Part shown: one piece after another, positions 9,869 to 19,069 of the stretch
Layout: the number at the start of each line of letters is the position of its first letter
Position numbering within the stretch: position 1 is the first letter of the stretch
NCBI GenBank assembly: GCA_016209015.1
Contig: JACQWY010000035.1
Span: 62,001 to 126,000, forward strand
DNA length: 64,000 nt
Direction of reading: 5' to 3'
Origin: Gammaproteobacteria bacterium
Lineage (GTDB): Bacteria; Pseudomonadota; Gammaproteobacteria; Ga0077536
The notes under the pieces: generated by a model
Told to the model about the DNA's origin: nothing
The model's input: the letters and a program-made list of their open reading frames with translations, nothing else
Databases searched by the model: none
Position numbers and translations under genes: made by a program

Positions 9869-10143
9869 GCAGTGGCCCCACGAACCTCAGAGTGGATCCG
9901 CCGCCGGGCAATGGGCGTGCGGAATTTTCCGGACTTCTTGTCGTTATGGTCGTTGCGCCGACGCCGGGCTCGCCTGCACACAGCCTGCTCTATACCCCAC
10001 GTGGCGTATGCAGTTCAATCGATGCTGCGGGTTTCGCCGCGATTTAAACGACGCGTTGCGAATCACTCGCGACGAAGCGCGATCACTCAGAAAATTCCTA
10101 ACAAGAAACCGTCAGCGCAGATGAGCGCCGCGGGAAGTGCGGA

Positions 10144-10563
10144 TCAATTCCAGCCCGTGATGTCGTAACCGCGTTCGCGCAGACAGCGGTCCACGAAGTT
10201 GCGGTATGCGGGATTCGGTGGGGCTTCGCGGAAGAGCGAATTGAGGAGACTCGCGGTGAGGCCGGTCGCGGCGCCGATGCCGGCGCCCTGCCCGGCGTTG
10301 CCGGCGATCGCGCCTGCGACGGCGCCGGTCGCCGCTCCGACGGCCGCGCCCTTCGCGCCGCTCGCGGCCATCTGTCCTGCCTGCGAGTTGCCGGCGTTCG
10401 CACCCGCGGTCTCGGCCATGCGCTTGCATTCCTCGACGTCGCGTTCGGCTTGCATCTGGCCAACCTCTTGATAGCGTGCGTTCGGATAGAGCACGGGGCG
10501 GTGTGTCGCGCAGCCGACGAGCACGAGCATGGAGAGTGCAAGCAGGGTGCGCTTCATCGACAT
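10144..10563 (-). CDS. Glycine-zipper outer-membrane lipoprotein
   Basis: MSMKRTLLALSMLVLVGCATHRP lipobox; GAAVGAATGAVAGAIAGNAGQGAGIGAATG glycine zipper. True start lies inside the 559-aa ORF listed in the track. Confidence 0.8.
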   Translation of the reverse strand: MSMKRTLLALSMLVLVGCATHRPVLYPNARYQEVGQMQAERDVEECKRMAETAGANAGNSQAGQMAASGAKGAAVGAATGAVAGAIAGNAGQGAGIGAATGLTASLLNSLFREAPPNPAYRNFVDRCLRERGYDITGWN

Positions 10564-10577
10564 GCGTATTGCTCTTT

Positions 10578-11636
10578 TCAATTCGGAATGTGAGCGTTGC
10601 GTCGCCGTGCGCGCAGCAGGCCGAGCGCAGCGGGCAACAAGATGAACGACGGCGGCACCGGCACGGCCTGCACTGCATTGCCCGCGACGTTGAAATTCGC
10701 GCTCGAGAAATCGAAGCCCTGCGGCAGGTTCGTCAGGATCGGGCCCGACTCCGCGATGCCGAACGTGCTCGAGAAATCGAGCGCTGAGGCGATCGTGTCC
10801 TGGCCCGCGTGCGAGTACTGCGTGCCGGTGTCGATCTGCGCGGAGAAATAGAGGCTCGCCGGTTTGTTCGCGTACGCGGTGAAGACCGGGGTCGCGACCG
10901 TGAAGTTGCCGCTCGTCCACTGCCCGTTGTTCCAGGCCGCCGGCACGCTCGTGGGATCGAAGCCTGAATAGCCGAGCGTGGCGCCGTGATAACCGATCGC
11001 GAGATCGAGCTCCCCGAAGGCGAGCGTGTGCGTGGCATCGATGAGCGGTCCGTTCGGATTGTCCGAGTTCACGGTCGGCTGGCGCTGGTTGAGCTGGTAG
11101 AGGAGCTTCACGTGGGCATCGGACGCCGTGTCGTTCTCGTAGTAAGCGAGCGTCGTGCCTTCGATGAGGTTCGTCAGGAACCTCGTCAAGCCCGAGATCG
11201 TGAGGTTCATCTGCGTCTGGAATGGGCCGCCGTTCCCGCTGATGACGAGGTCGGAGCTGACGATCGCCGCCTGTGCACTCGCCGAGGCCTGCAGCGTGCC
11301 TGCTGCAGAGCAGCCCGGCGGCCGCGGGTTCGGACAGGGGGTCGTCACGGCGGCGTGGGCGGCGATCTGCAAATCGCCGCCCGCCCAGCCGGCGCGCGCA
11401 TCGGCCTGCGCGACGGGGATGAAGGGTCCTTGCAGACCGACAGCCGAGGAGGTCGCATATCCGGACACGATCGAATCCGTCAGCGCGACCGGTGCGCTCG
11501 ACAGGCCGGTGCTCTTGGTTTGTCCGCTGCCGCCCAGCGCGACCATGCTGTTCGCGGATGCCTGGCTGTAGTCGAGCGCGGCGTGGGCGACGGGGCTGGC
11601 GAGAAGAACGAATACGAACGCGATACGTCGGGTCAT
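10578..11636 (-). CDS. Exported protein with a PEP-CTERM/VPxP-type C-terminal sorting-like segment
   Basis: MTRRIAFVFVLLASPVAHAALDYSQ signal peptide; C-terminus VQAVPVPPSFILLPAALGLLRARRRNAHIPN. Confidence 0.75.
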   Translation of the reverse strand: MTRRIAFVFVLLASPVAHAALDYSQASANSMVALGGSGQTKSTGLSSAPVALTDSIVSGYATSSAVGLQGPFIPVAQADARAGWAGGDLQIAAHAAVTTPCPNPRPPGCSAAGTLQASASAQAAIVSSDLVISGNGGPFQTQMNLTISGLTRFLTNLIEGTTLAYYENDTASDAHVKLLYQLNQRQPTVNSDNPNGPLIDATHTLAFGELDLAIGYHGATLGYSGFDPTSVPAAWNNGQWTSGNFTVATPVFTAYANKPASLYFSAQIDTGTQYSHAGQDTIASALDFSSTFGIAESGPILTNLPQGFDFSSANFNVAGNAVQAVPVPPSFILLPAALGLLRARRRNAHIPN

Positions 11637-11885
11637 GGCCGTCTCCCTGGTTCTGACTGAATCCGTGGTTCCGAAGCGCCCTTCCCGGACGTGTCGGCTG
11701 CCACCGGCACGCACCATCGCCGCTTTCTTGTACGCCTGGGGCACTGCCGGGTAAAGGCCATGAGCACGGAAGCCGGGATTGCGCCCGCATGCAACGCCGC
11801 CAAAGCGACTTGCGCCAAATCAATTCAATTCCGTAGTTCGTTCCCGGAAATCTTGATCGAACCCCGGAACGAGGTCACAGAGTGC

Positions 11886-12665
11886 TCAGACGGCGCTACT
11901 GAACAGCCTGAAGAAGTTCGCCGTCGTCACCGCGGCGAGGTGTTCGAACGGCTCACCGCGCAGCCGGGCCAGGAACTCCGCCGTGTGTCGGACGTATGCC
12001 GGCTCGTTCTGCTTTCCGCGTTTCGGTACGGGCGCGAGCCAGGGTGCGTCGGTCTCGACCAGCAGGCGCTCGAGCGGCACGCGCTTCGCGACGTCCTGCA
12101 GCGCAGTGGCGGTCTTGAACGTGACGATGCCGGAGAAGGAGATGTAGAAGCCGAGGTCCATGGCGGCGCGGGCCGTCTCCCAGTCCTCGACGAAGCAGTG
12201 CATGACGCCGCCGATGCGCTCCGCCCGCTCCGCTCTCAGCACTTCGACCGTCGCCGCCGCGGAATCCCGGGTGTGAATGACGAGCGGTTTGCCGCATTCG
12301 ATCGCGGCGCGGATGTGCACGCGGAAGCGCTCGTACTGCCATTCGACGTCGCCGTGCTGGCGATAGAAATCGAGGCCGGTCTCGCCGATGCCGACGACAC
12401 GCGGGTGCGCGGCGAGCGCCACGAGCTGTGCGACGTCGGGCTCGTGCGCGCGCTCGGAGTTCGGGTGGACGCCGACGGTCGCGTACACGTTCGGATGCTG
12501 CTCGGCGAGCGCGAGCACGCCGGGATAGCTCGGCAGATCGACGGCGACGCAGAGGATGTGCGAGACCCCGGCGGCGGCCGTCTCGGCGAGGAATTCGTCC
12601 ATGCTGCGCGGGCCGCGCTCGATGAGCGGCAGATGACAATGGGAGTCGACGAGTGGCACGGGCAT
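11886..12665 (-). CDS. tatD: TatD family hydrolase
   Basis: MPVPLVDSHCHLPLI...GIGETGLDFYR...VIHTRDS...ETDAPWLAPVP. Confidence 0.95.
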   Translation of the reverse strand: MPVPLVDSHCHLPLIERGPRSMDEFLAETAAAGVSHILCVAVDLPSYPGVLALAEQHPNVYATVGVHPNSERAHEPDVAQLVALAAHPRVVGIGETGLDFYRQHGDVEWQYERFRVHIRAAIECGKPLVIHTRDSAAATVEVLRAERAERIGGVMHCFVEDWETARAAMDLGFYISFSGIVTFKTATALQDVAKRVPLERLLVETDAPWLAPVPKRGKQNEPAYVRHTAEFLARLRGEPFEHLAAVTTANFFRLFSSAV

Positions 12666-12719
12666 GGGCTCGGTCGCAGGCGGCTGTGCCGCGGGATCAG
12701 GGCGAGACGGCGCGCCGCC

Positions 12720-13076
12720 TCACATGGTGTGGGTCTGGCGGTCCGATTTCAGCGCGCCGGCGAGCTGGGTCTCGATCTTGTTGCGGGTCGCCCCGTTGTC
12801 GAGCTCGCTGAACTGCACGCCGATACCGGCGGAGCGGCTGCCCTGTGCACCGGTCGGGGTGATCCAGACGACGCGCCCCGCGACCGGCAGTTTCTCCTTG
12901 CTGTCCGTCAGCGTGAGCAGCATGAAGACTTCGTCGCCGAGCTTGTAGGTCTTGTTCGTGGGGATGAACAGGCCGCCGTTCTTGATGAACGGCATGTAGG
13001 CCGCATAGAGCGAGCTCTTGTCGCGGATGGTCAGCGACAGGATGCCCTGCCGCGGATTCTTGCCGGTCGCCGCCAA
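12720..13076 (-). CDS. pilZ: PilZ domain protein (pilus-assembly type)
   Basis: 118 aa between tatD and holB; LPVAGRVVWITPTGAQGSRSAGIGVQF. Confidence 0.88.
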   Translation of the reverse strand: MAATGKNPRQGILSLTIRDKSSLYAAYMPFIKNGGLFIPTNKTYKLGDEVFMLLTLTDSKEKLPVAGRVVWITPTGAQGSRSAGIGVQFSELDNGATRNKIETQLAGALKSDRQTHTM

Positions 13077-13086
13077 TGATCTCTCC

Positions 13087-14091
13087 TCAGCCCCTGCCGG
13101 ACTGCGGTCGCGTCCGCGCCGCCTGCATCCAGCTCAACCACACGCTGGCCCGCACGTCGGCTTCGCGAACGTTCGTCCCACCGGCAAGCAAACCCTTGAA
13201 CTCGAAGGCCGTGTCCATGAATTCGAACACGCGCCTCAAGTTTAAAGCATTCCCACTTCCGTTCAAGACGCGGTCCGGAGCCGCCACGGGCGTGCAATCG
13301 TACTGGCGCCATACCTGATCCTGGGCCGCGCGCAGCATGGCATCGAGCAACTCGCCGGCCGCGATGTGCGCGCTATCGCCGGCGGCGTGGAGCGCATGAC
13401 GTTCCCCCGCGGCCACTTTCGCCATGAGCGTCGCGACCTCGTCCTGTTCGCCCTGCCCGCCGCGGGTGACGAGCGCGAGCGCCGCGAGCGGACCGCCGCC
13501 GCATTGCGCGAGCAGACGTCCCGCTTCGCCCTGCTGGTTCGCGGGCAGCGCGCCTTCGAGCCAGGCGGTGGCGAGCGTCGCCGGGTACTTGTCGAGCGCG
13601 ATGCGCTGGCAGCGGCTGCGCAGCGTCGGCAACAGCGCGTCGGCACGCGCGGCGACGAGGCACAGCACGGCGCCGGACGGGGGTTCCTCGAGCAGCTTCA
13701 GCAACGCGTTCGCCGGCGCGCGCGCCATGCCATCGGCAGGCTCGATGACCGCGACCTTCGGCCCGCCGTAGTGACTTTTCAGCGTGAAGAACTCGATGAG
13801 CTCGCGGATCTGATCGATCGCAATCGCCTTCGCGTCCTCTTCCGGCACGACGAGCGCGTAATCCGGATGATTGCCCGCCGTTTGCAGCAGGCAGCCGCGG
13901 CAACTCCCGCAGGGCGCGAGAGCCTGCGGTGATTCGCAGAGCAGGAAGCCCGCGAACGCGCGCGCGAACGCGCTTTTGCCGACTCCCGGCCGCCCGCTCA
14001 TGAGCAGGGCATGTCCGAGGCGGCCCTCGCGGTGCGTGCCGCAGAGCCGTGCCCAGATCTCGCGTTGCCAGGGATACGGCGGGTGGCTCAC
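13087..14091 (-). CDS. holB: DNA polymerase III subunit delta'
   Basis: HALLMSGRPGVGKSAFARAFA, CGSCRGCLLQTAGNHPDY, NALLKLLEEPP. Confidence 0.95.
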   Translation of the reverse strand: MSHPPYPWQREIWARLCGTHREGRLGHALLMSGRPGVGKSAFARAFAGFLLCESPQALAPCGSCRGCLLQTAGNHPDYALVVPEEDAKAIAIDQIRELIEFFTLKSHYGGPKVAVIEPADGMARAPANALLKLLEEPPSGAVLCLVAARADALLPTLRSRCQRIALDKYPATLATAWLEGALPANQQGEAGRLLAQCGGGPLAALALVTRGGQGEQDEVATLMAKVAAGERHALHAAGDSAHIAAGELLDAMLRAAQDQVWRQYDCTPVAAPDRVLNGSGNALNLRRVFEFMDTAFEFKGLLAGGTNVREADVRASVWLSWMQAARTRPQSGRG

Positions 14092-14711
14092 GCCGCGAGC
14101 TCCCCGACCAGCGCCGCGAGCGTCGCCTGTACCTGCTCGAGCGGCATCGCGGCATCGACGGTGCGGAAGCGGGCCGGCTCGGCCGCGGCGCGCGCGAGAT
14201 AGCAGTCACGCACGCGCCGGAAGAAATCGTGACGTTCCTGCTCGAAGCGATCCGCGGCACCGCGGTGGCGCGTGCGTTCGAGCGCGAGCTCGACCGGCGC
14301 ATCGAAGAGCACCGTGACGTCGGGCCGGAGCGCGCCTTGCACGAACTGCTCGAGGGTCGCGATAGCCTGCGCGTCGAGACCGCGCCCGCCGCCCTGGTAG
14401 GCGAACGTGGCATCCGTGAAGCGATCGCAGACGACCCACTGCCCCGCCGCGAGCGCGGGCTCGATGACGCGGGCGATGTGCTCGGCGCGCGCGGCGAACA
14501 TCAGGAGGAGCTCGGTCAGCGGCGCCATGCCCGGCAGCTTCGGATCGAGCAGCACCGCGCGCAGCGCCTCACCGAGCGCCGTGCCGCCCGGCTCGCGCGT
14601 CAGCACGCAGTCGCGGCCGAGCGCTTTCAGGTGCTCCGCGACGAACGGGCCATGCGTCGTCTTGCCGACGCCTTCGATGCCTTCGAGCGTGATGAAGCGT
14701 CCGCGGGTCAT
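14088..14711 (-). CDS. tmk: Thymidylate kinase
   Basis: RGRFITLEGIEGVGKTT...VLTREPGGT...DRFTDATFAYQGGGRG. Confidence 0.96.
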   Translation of the reverse strand: MTRGRFITLEGIEGVGKTTHGPFVAEHLKALGRDCVLTREPGGTALGEALRAVLLDPKLPGMAPLTELLLMFAARAEHIARVIEPALAAGQWVVCDRFTDATFAYQGGGRGLDAQAIATLEQFVQGALRPDVTVLFDAPVELALERTRHRGAADRFEQERHDFFRRVRDCYLARAAAEPARFRTVDAAMPLEQVQATLAALVGELAA

Positions 14712-15730
14712 GGGGATTCCGTCTTGTGCTGCTGGAAACGATGGACGGCGCGAATGTGATCCTCGAGGCTCGCCGAAAACTCGTGCGAGCCGTCGCCGCG
14801 CGCCACGAAGTAGAGCGTGTTGCCCGGCGCGGGGTTCACGGCGGCCTTGATCGCATCTTCGCCCGGCATCGCGATCGGCGTCGGCGGCAGACCGTCGCGC
14901 GTGTAGGTATTGTACGGCGTGTCGCGTTCGAGATCGGCCCGCGTGAGATTACCGTCGAAGCACGGGCCGAGGCCGTAGATTACCGCGGGATCGGTCTGCA
15001 GCTTCATCTTCTGCTGCAGGCGGCGCACGAAGACCCCGGCGATTTCCGGGCGCTCCTCGGGCTTCGCGGTTTCCTTCTCCACGATCGACGCGACGACGAG
15101 CGCCTGCTCCGGCTCCGTGAACGGCAGATCCCCCGCGCGGCCCGCCCAGTAACGTTCGAGCAGCTCCTGCATGCGTTTGTGCGCGGTGCGCAGGATTTCG
15201 AGGTCCTTGCTGCCCGCGGGATAGAAATACGTCGACGGGAAGAACTGACCCTCGGGCGACGTGCCCGGCGCGCCGAGCTTCGTCATCACTTCCTCGTCCT
15301 CGAGTCCGGCGATCGTCGCGACGAGCGCGGGCTGGCGCGCGAGCACCTTGCGCAACTCCCGGAACGTCGTGCCTTCGATGAAGCGCACCTGGAATATCTT
15401 GATCTCGCCGCGCTGGAACTTGCCGAGCAGCAGGCGCGGCGTATCGCCGGTGCGTACCTCGTAGATGCCGGCCTGCAGGCGCTCCGCGATGCCGAGCCGC
15501 GCGGCTTCGAGCTCGAAGAAGATCGGTCGCGACAGCCAACCCTCGGCGGCGAGGCCGTCCGCGATGCGCGGCAGCGTCTGGCCGTGTTTGATCTCGAAGA
15601 GCGTGGCGCCCTCGGCGAGCACCACGGGCGCGTCGAGTGATTTCTGCATCTGGGTCCAGAACGCGTAAGCGAAAGCGGCGAGCGCCAGCAGGACGACGCC
15701 GACGCCGGGCAGCGTGCGCTTCACGTTCAC
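14708..15730 (-). CDS. mltG: Endolytic transglycosylase MltG (YceG)
   Basis: GTG start overlapping the pabC stop (GTGA at 15727-15730); VASIVEKETAKPEERPEIAGVFVRRLQQKMKLQTDPAVIYG. Confidence 0.93.
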   Translation of the reverse strand: MNVKRTLPGVGVVLLALAAFAYAFWTQMQKSLDAPVVLAEGATLFEIKHGQTLPRIADGLAAEGWLSRPIFFELEAARLGIAERLQAGIYEVRTGDTPRLLLGKFQRGEIKIFQVRFIEGTTFRELRKVLARQPALVATIAGLEDEEVMTKLGAPGTSPEGQFFPSTYFYPAGSKDLEILRTAHKRMQELLERYWAGRAGDLPFTEPEQALVVASIVEKETAKPEERPEIAGVFVRRLQQKMKLQTDPAVIYGLGPCFDGNLTRADLERDTPYNTYTRDGLPPTPIAMPGEDAIKAAVNPAPGNTLYFVARGDGSHEFSASLEDHIRAVHRFQQHKTESP

Positions 15731-16548
15731 GGCACGAGCCTCTCGACCGTGAAGTGATGGCGCAGGCGCTCGAGCGCCGCACACGGCGCGTAGCGATGCT
15801 CGATGCCGGTCGCGTCCACGAACGCGGCGACGGGCCAGAGACCGACGAGCGCGTTCGTGAGGAAGACGGCGTCGGCCGCGATCAAATCCGCTGTCATCAG
15901 CGTCGCGACGTGCGGTGCGAGTCCGCAGCGGGAGGCCCGGTCGAGCACGAGACCGCGCATGATGCCGGCGATGCCGCATTCCCCGAGATCGGGAGTCGCG
16001 AGCGTCGCGCCGCGGATCGCGAAGACGTTCGTGCGCGTGCCCGCGACGCAATGTCCACGGTCGTCGCGCATCAGCGCCTCGTCGACGTCGAGGGCATCGA
16101 GCTCGGCCGCGCCGAGCACTTGCTCGAGCCGGTTGAGGTGCTTGAGCCCGGCGAGCGCGGGATTGCGCCCGAGGCGCATCGCGCAGAGTCCGAGCCGCGC
16201 CGGAGCCGAGGCGAGAGCGGGCCACGGCAGGCGCTGCACGATGCGCGTCGGCCGCGCAGCGGGCGGCGGCCGGTAGCCGCGTTCGCCGGTTCCGCGCGTG
16301 AGGGTGAGCTTCAGCACCGCGCGCGCCTCACCGGCGAGTGCGGTGTCGAGCTCACGCCCGATGAGGTCGGGATCGGGGAGAGGTATCGCGAGCCGCGCGC
16401 AGCCCTGCGTCAGGCGGTCGAGGTGGCGCGGCCAGTGCCGCAGCGCGCCGTCGACGACGGCGATCGTCTCGAACAGCCCGTCGCCATAGGCGAGGCCGCG
16501 GTCGACGACCGCGATCTGCGGCGTGACGTCACCGTTGACCAGGATCAC
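15727..16548 (-). CDS. pabC: Aminodeoxychorismate lyase
   Basis: MILVNGDVTPQIAVVDRGLAYGDGLFETIAV; 273 aa between fabF and mltG. Confidence 0.93.
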   Translation of the reverse strand: MILVNGDVTPQIAVVDRGLAYGDGLFETIAVVDGALRHWPRHLDRLTQGCARLAIPLPDPDLIGRELDTALAGEARAVLKLTLTRGTGERGYRPPPAARPTRIVQRLPWPALASAPARLGLCAMRLGRNPALAGLKHLNRLEQVLGAAELDALDVDEALMRDDRGHCVAGTRTNVFAIRGATLATPDLGECGIAGIMRGLVLDRASRCGLAPHVATLMTADLIAADAVFLTNALVGLWPVAAFVDATGIEHRYAPCAALERLRHHFTVERLVP

Positions 16549-16566
16549 GACCGCTGCCAGGGGATC

Positions 16567-16604
16567 GACCGGCGCCGGCCCGGCTCGGGCGCGGGCAGCC
16601 GGTC
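16567..16604 (-). terminator. Hairpin in the fabF-pabC gap (terminator/attenuator candidate)
   Basis: GACCGGC (16567-16573) pairs with GCCGGTC (16598-16604), with an inner GCCCG/CGGGC stem; no U-tract. Confidence 0.3.
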
Positions 16605-16611
16605 AGGGAAG

Positions 16612-17859
16612 TCACGCGCGGATGAAGACGAGCGTGGCGTTCGTGCCGCCGAAACCGAAGGAGTTCGAGATCACGACCTTCAGCGGCATCTGGCGCGCCA
16701 CGTTCGGGACGTAATCGAGATCGCATTCCGGATCCGGCGTGGCCAGATTGATGGTCGGCGGAGCGACCTGATCGCGCAGCGCGAGCACGGAGTACACGGC
16801 CTCGACGCCGCCCGCCGCGCCGAGCATGTGCCCGACCATGGACTTCGTCGAGCTCATCGCGAGCTTGTAGGCGTGGTCGCCGAAGAAGCGCTTCACCGCG
16901 TCGGTCTCGGCCTTGTCGCCCGCGGGCGTCGAGGTGCCGTGCGCATTGATGTACTGCACCGCGGTCTTGTCGAGCCGGGCATCGGCGAGCGCGAGCGACA
17001 TGCACTCCGCCGCGCCTTCGCCGTTCGGCGACGGAGCGGTCATGTGGTAAGCATCGCTGTTCATGCCGAAGCCGGCGAGCTCGGCATAGATGCGCGCGCC
17101 GCGCGCCTTGGCGTGCTCGTATTCCTCGATCACCATCACGCCCGCGCCGTCGCTCAGCACGAAGCCGTCGCGATCCTTGTCCCAGGGCCGGCTCGCGCGC
17201 TCCGGATCGTCGTTGCGCGTCGACAGCGCGCGCGCCGAGGCGAAGCCGCCGATGCCCGTCGGGCAGGTCGCGTGCTCGGCACCGCCGGCAACCATGATGT
17301 CGACGTCGCCACGTTCGATCGAGCGCGCCGCGAGACCGATGCTGTGCGCACCCGTCGAGCAGGCGCTCACGATCGCGTAGTTCGGACCGCGGATGCCGTA
17401 TTTGATCGAGAGGTTGCCGGCAATCATGTTGATGATGTTGCTCGGCACGAAGAACGGGGAAATCTTGCGGGGGCCGCCATCGAGGAAAGACTGATAGCCT
17501 TTCTCGATGCCGGGCAGACCGCCGATGCCGGAACCGATCACGATGCCGATGCGACGGCTGTTCGCTTCCGTCACCTCGATGCCGGCGTCTTCGATCGCCT
17601 GGATGCCGGCCGCCATGCCGAAATGGATGAACGGATCCATCTTCCGCGCTTCTTTCGGCTGAATGTACTGCGCGACATCGAAGTTCTTGATGGTGCCGCC
17701 GAATCGGGTCGCGAACTCGGAGACGTCGAACGACGTGATCGGACCGATGCCGCTACGCCCGGCGAGGATGTTGTCCCAGGATTCCACGACGGTATTTCCG
17801 TTCGGTGAAATCAAACCCAGGCCCGTAACGACAACGCGACGACGCGACAATGTACTCAC
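16612..17859 (-). CDS. fabF: Beta-ketoacyl-ACP synthase II
   Basis: [15 protein letters not shown]...[14 protein letters not shown]...[14 protein letters not shown]. Confidence 0.97.
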   Translation of the reverse strand: MSTLSRRRVVVTGLGLISPNGNTVVESWDNILAGRSGIGPITSFDVSEFATRFGGTIKNFDVAQYIQPKEARKMDPFIHFGMAAGIQAIEDAGIEVTEANSRRIGIVIGSGIGGLPGIEKGYQSFLDGGPRKISPFFVPSNIINMIAGNLSIKYGIRGPNYAIVSACSTGAHSIGLAARSIERGDVDIMVAGGAEHATCPTGIGGFASARALSTRNDDPERASRPWDKDRDGFVLSDGAGVMVIEEYEHAKARGARIYAELAGFGMNSDAYHMTAPSPNGEGAAECMSLALADARLDKTAVQYINAHGTSTPAGDKAETDAVKRFFGDHAYKLAMSSTKSMVGHMLGAAGGVEAVYSVLALRDQVAPPTINLATPDPECDLDYVPNVARQMPLKVVISNSFGFGGTNATLVFIRA

Positions 17860-17887
17860 CTCGAATTGAATGCTTCCCTAGAAACGC

Positions 17888-17939
17888 GAAAGGCCGCGGT
17901 GACTGACATCAGAGCGCGGCCTTTCTCCACCAAGGGTGG
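17888..17939 (-). terminator. Tandem hairpins downstream of acpP (attenuator/terminator)
   Basis: 11-bp perfect stem GAAAGGCCGCG (17888-17898)/CGCGGCCTTTC (17915-17925), plus CCACC/GGTGG (17927-17939). Confidence 0.65.
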
Positions 17940-17946
17940 TATGAAG

Positions 17947-18183
17947 CTATGCCAGATTTGCCGTGATGTAGTCGATGGCCTGCTGAACCGTGGTAATTTT
18001 TTCTGCTTCTTCGTCTGGGATTTCGGTTTTGAATTCTTCTTCCAGCGCCATCACCAGCTCTACCGTGTCAAGAGAATCCGCGCCGAGGTCGTCAACGAAT
18101 GACGCTTCATTGGTCACTTCTTCTTCTTTGACGCCTAGCTGTTCTATGACGATTTTTTTGACACGTTCTTCAACGCTACTCAT
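17947..18183 (-). CDS. acpP: Acyl carrier protein
   Basis: [23 protein letters not shown]...[21 protein letters not shown]. Confidence 0.98.
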   Translation of the reverse strand: MSSVEERVKKIVIEQLGVKEEEVTNEASFVDDLGADSLDTVELVMALEEEFKTEIPDEEAEKITTVQQAIDYITANLA

Positions 18184-18228
18184 TTCAGGATCATCCTCCC
18201 ATCTGCAGCCTGGGCTGCGCCGGGTGCT

Positions 18229-18256
18229 AGTTTAGTGGAAACGGAGTAACTTGCAA
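18229..18256 (-). promoter_or_regulatory. Candidate sigma70 promoter for acpP
   Basis: Minus strand TTGCAA (18251-18256), 16-bp spacer, TAAACT (18229-18234), upstream of acpP and after the fabG stop. Confidence 0.4.
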
Positions 18257-18346
18257 GCAAGCCCTCACCAGAGGTCCGGGCCGTGGCGGTGCGAAATCAA
18301 TCGCGCTAACCGCTTGGTCCGCATCGACAAAAGCCGAGCCTCGCCA

Positions 18347-19069
18347 TCACGCCATATACATCCCCCCATTGACGTTGACCGTCTCGCCGGTGATGTAGGC
18401 CGCGGCATCGGAGGCGAGGAACTGCACGGTGCCGGCAATCTCTTCCACCCTGCCGAGGCGTCCCGCCGGAATGCGAGCCAGCATGTGCTCGCGTTGCGCA
18501 TCCGTCAGCGCGCGCGTCATGTCGGTGTCGATCATGCCGGGCGCGACGGCGTTCACCGTGATGCCCCGGTTCGCGACTTCGAGCGCGAGCGATTTCGTGA
18601 AGCCGATGATGCCGGCCTTCGCCGCCGCGTAATTCGCCTGGCCCGCGTTGCCGGCGACGCCGACGACGGACGTGAGATTCACGATGCGGCCATAGCGCGC
18701 CTTGATCATCGGGCGGATGAAATGCCGGCAGAGCGTGAAGATCGACGTCAGGTTCGCATCCACGACTTCACGCCACTCCTCGTCCTTCATCCGCAGCAGG
18801 AGATTGTCGCGCGTGAGGCCTGCGTTGTTGACGACTATCTGCGGCGACAGCTCGGCGGCAGTCAGCGCCGCGAAGAACGCACCGACCGATTCGGCCGAGG
18901 TGACGTCGAGCTGGAACGCCTCGTGGCCCTCGCCGCGGATCGCCGCGAGCCCGCTCTCGCCCGTCGCGGTGCCGACGACGCGTGCACCGGACGTCGCGAA
19001 GGCGGCCGCGATGGCCTTGCCGATACCCCGGCTCGCGCCGGTGACCAGGACAGTGCGCTGTTCGCTCAT
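18347..19069 (-). CDS. fabG: 3-oxoacyl-ACP reductase
   Basis: MSEQRTVLVTGASRGIGKAIAAAF...VNNAGLTRDNLLLRMKDEEW...YAAAKAGIIGFTKSLA. Confidence 0.97.
   Translation of the reverse strand: MSEQRTVLVTGASRGIGKAIAAAFATSGARVVGTATGESGLAAIRGEGHEAFQLDVTSAESVGAFFAALTAAELSPQIVVNNAGLTRDNLLLRMKDEEWREVVDANLTSIFTLCRHFIRPMIKARYGRIVNLTSVVGVAGNAGQANYAAAKAGIIGFTKSLALEVANRGITVNAVAPGMIDTDMTRALTDAQREHMLARIPAGRLGRVEEIAGTVQFLASDAAAYITGETVNVNGGMYMA

Noticed and set aside
10144-11823. 559-aa minus ORF as a single protein
   Set aside because: Only its C-terminal part (10144-10563) is a real lipoprotein; the remainder is out of frame under the PEP-CTERM-like gene.
11637-11885. c-di-GMP-I riboswitch upstream of the PEP-CTERM-like gene
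   Set aside because: I could not find the conserved GCAAAGCC and CACAGGGCAAACC-type motifs; only weak inverted repeats.
12720-13076. PilZ protein as a c-di-GMP receptor paired with the GGEEF protein
   Set aside because: No RxxxR motif is visible at the N-terminus; it resembles the pilus-assembly PilZ type, which is not expected to bind c-di-GMP, and it is ~30 kb from the cyclase.
14708-16225. 505-aa mltG ORF start
   Set aside because: N-terminal extension is out-of-frame pabC; GTG at 15730 is the supported start.
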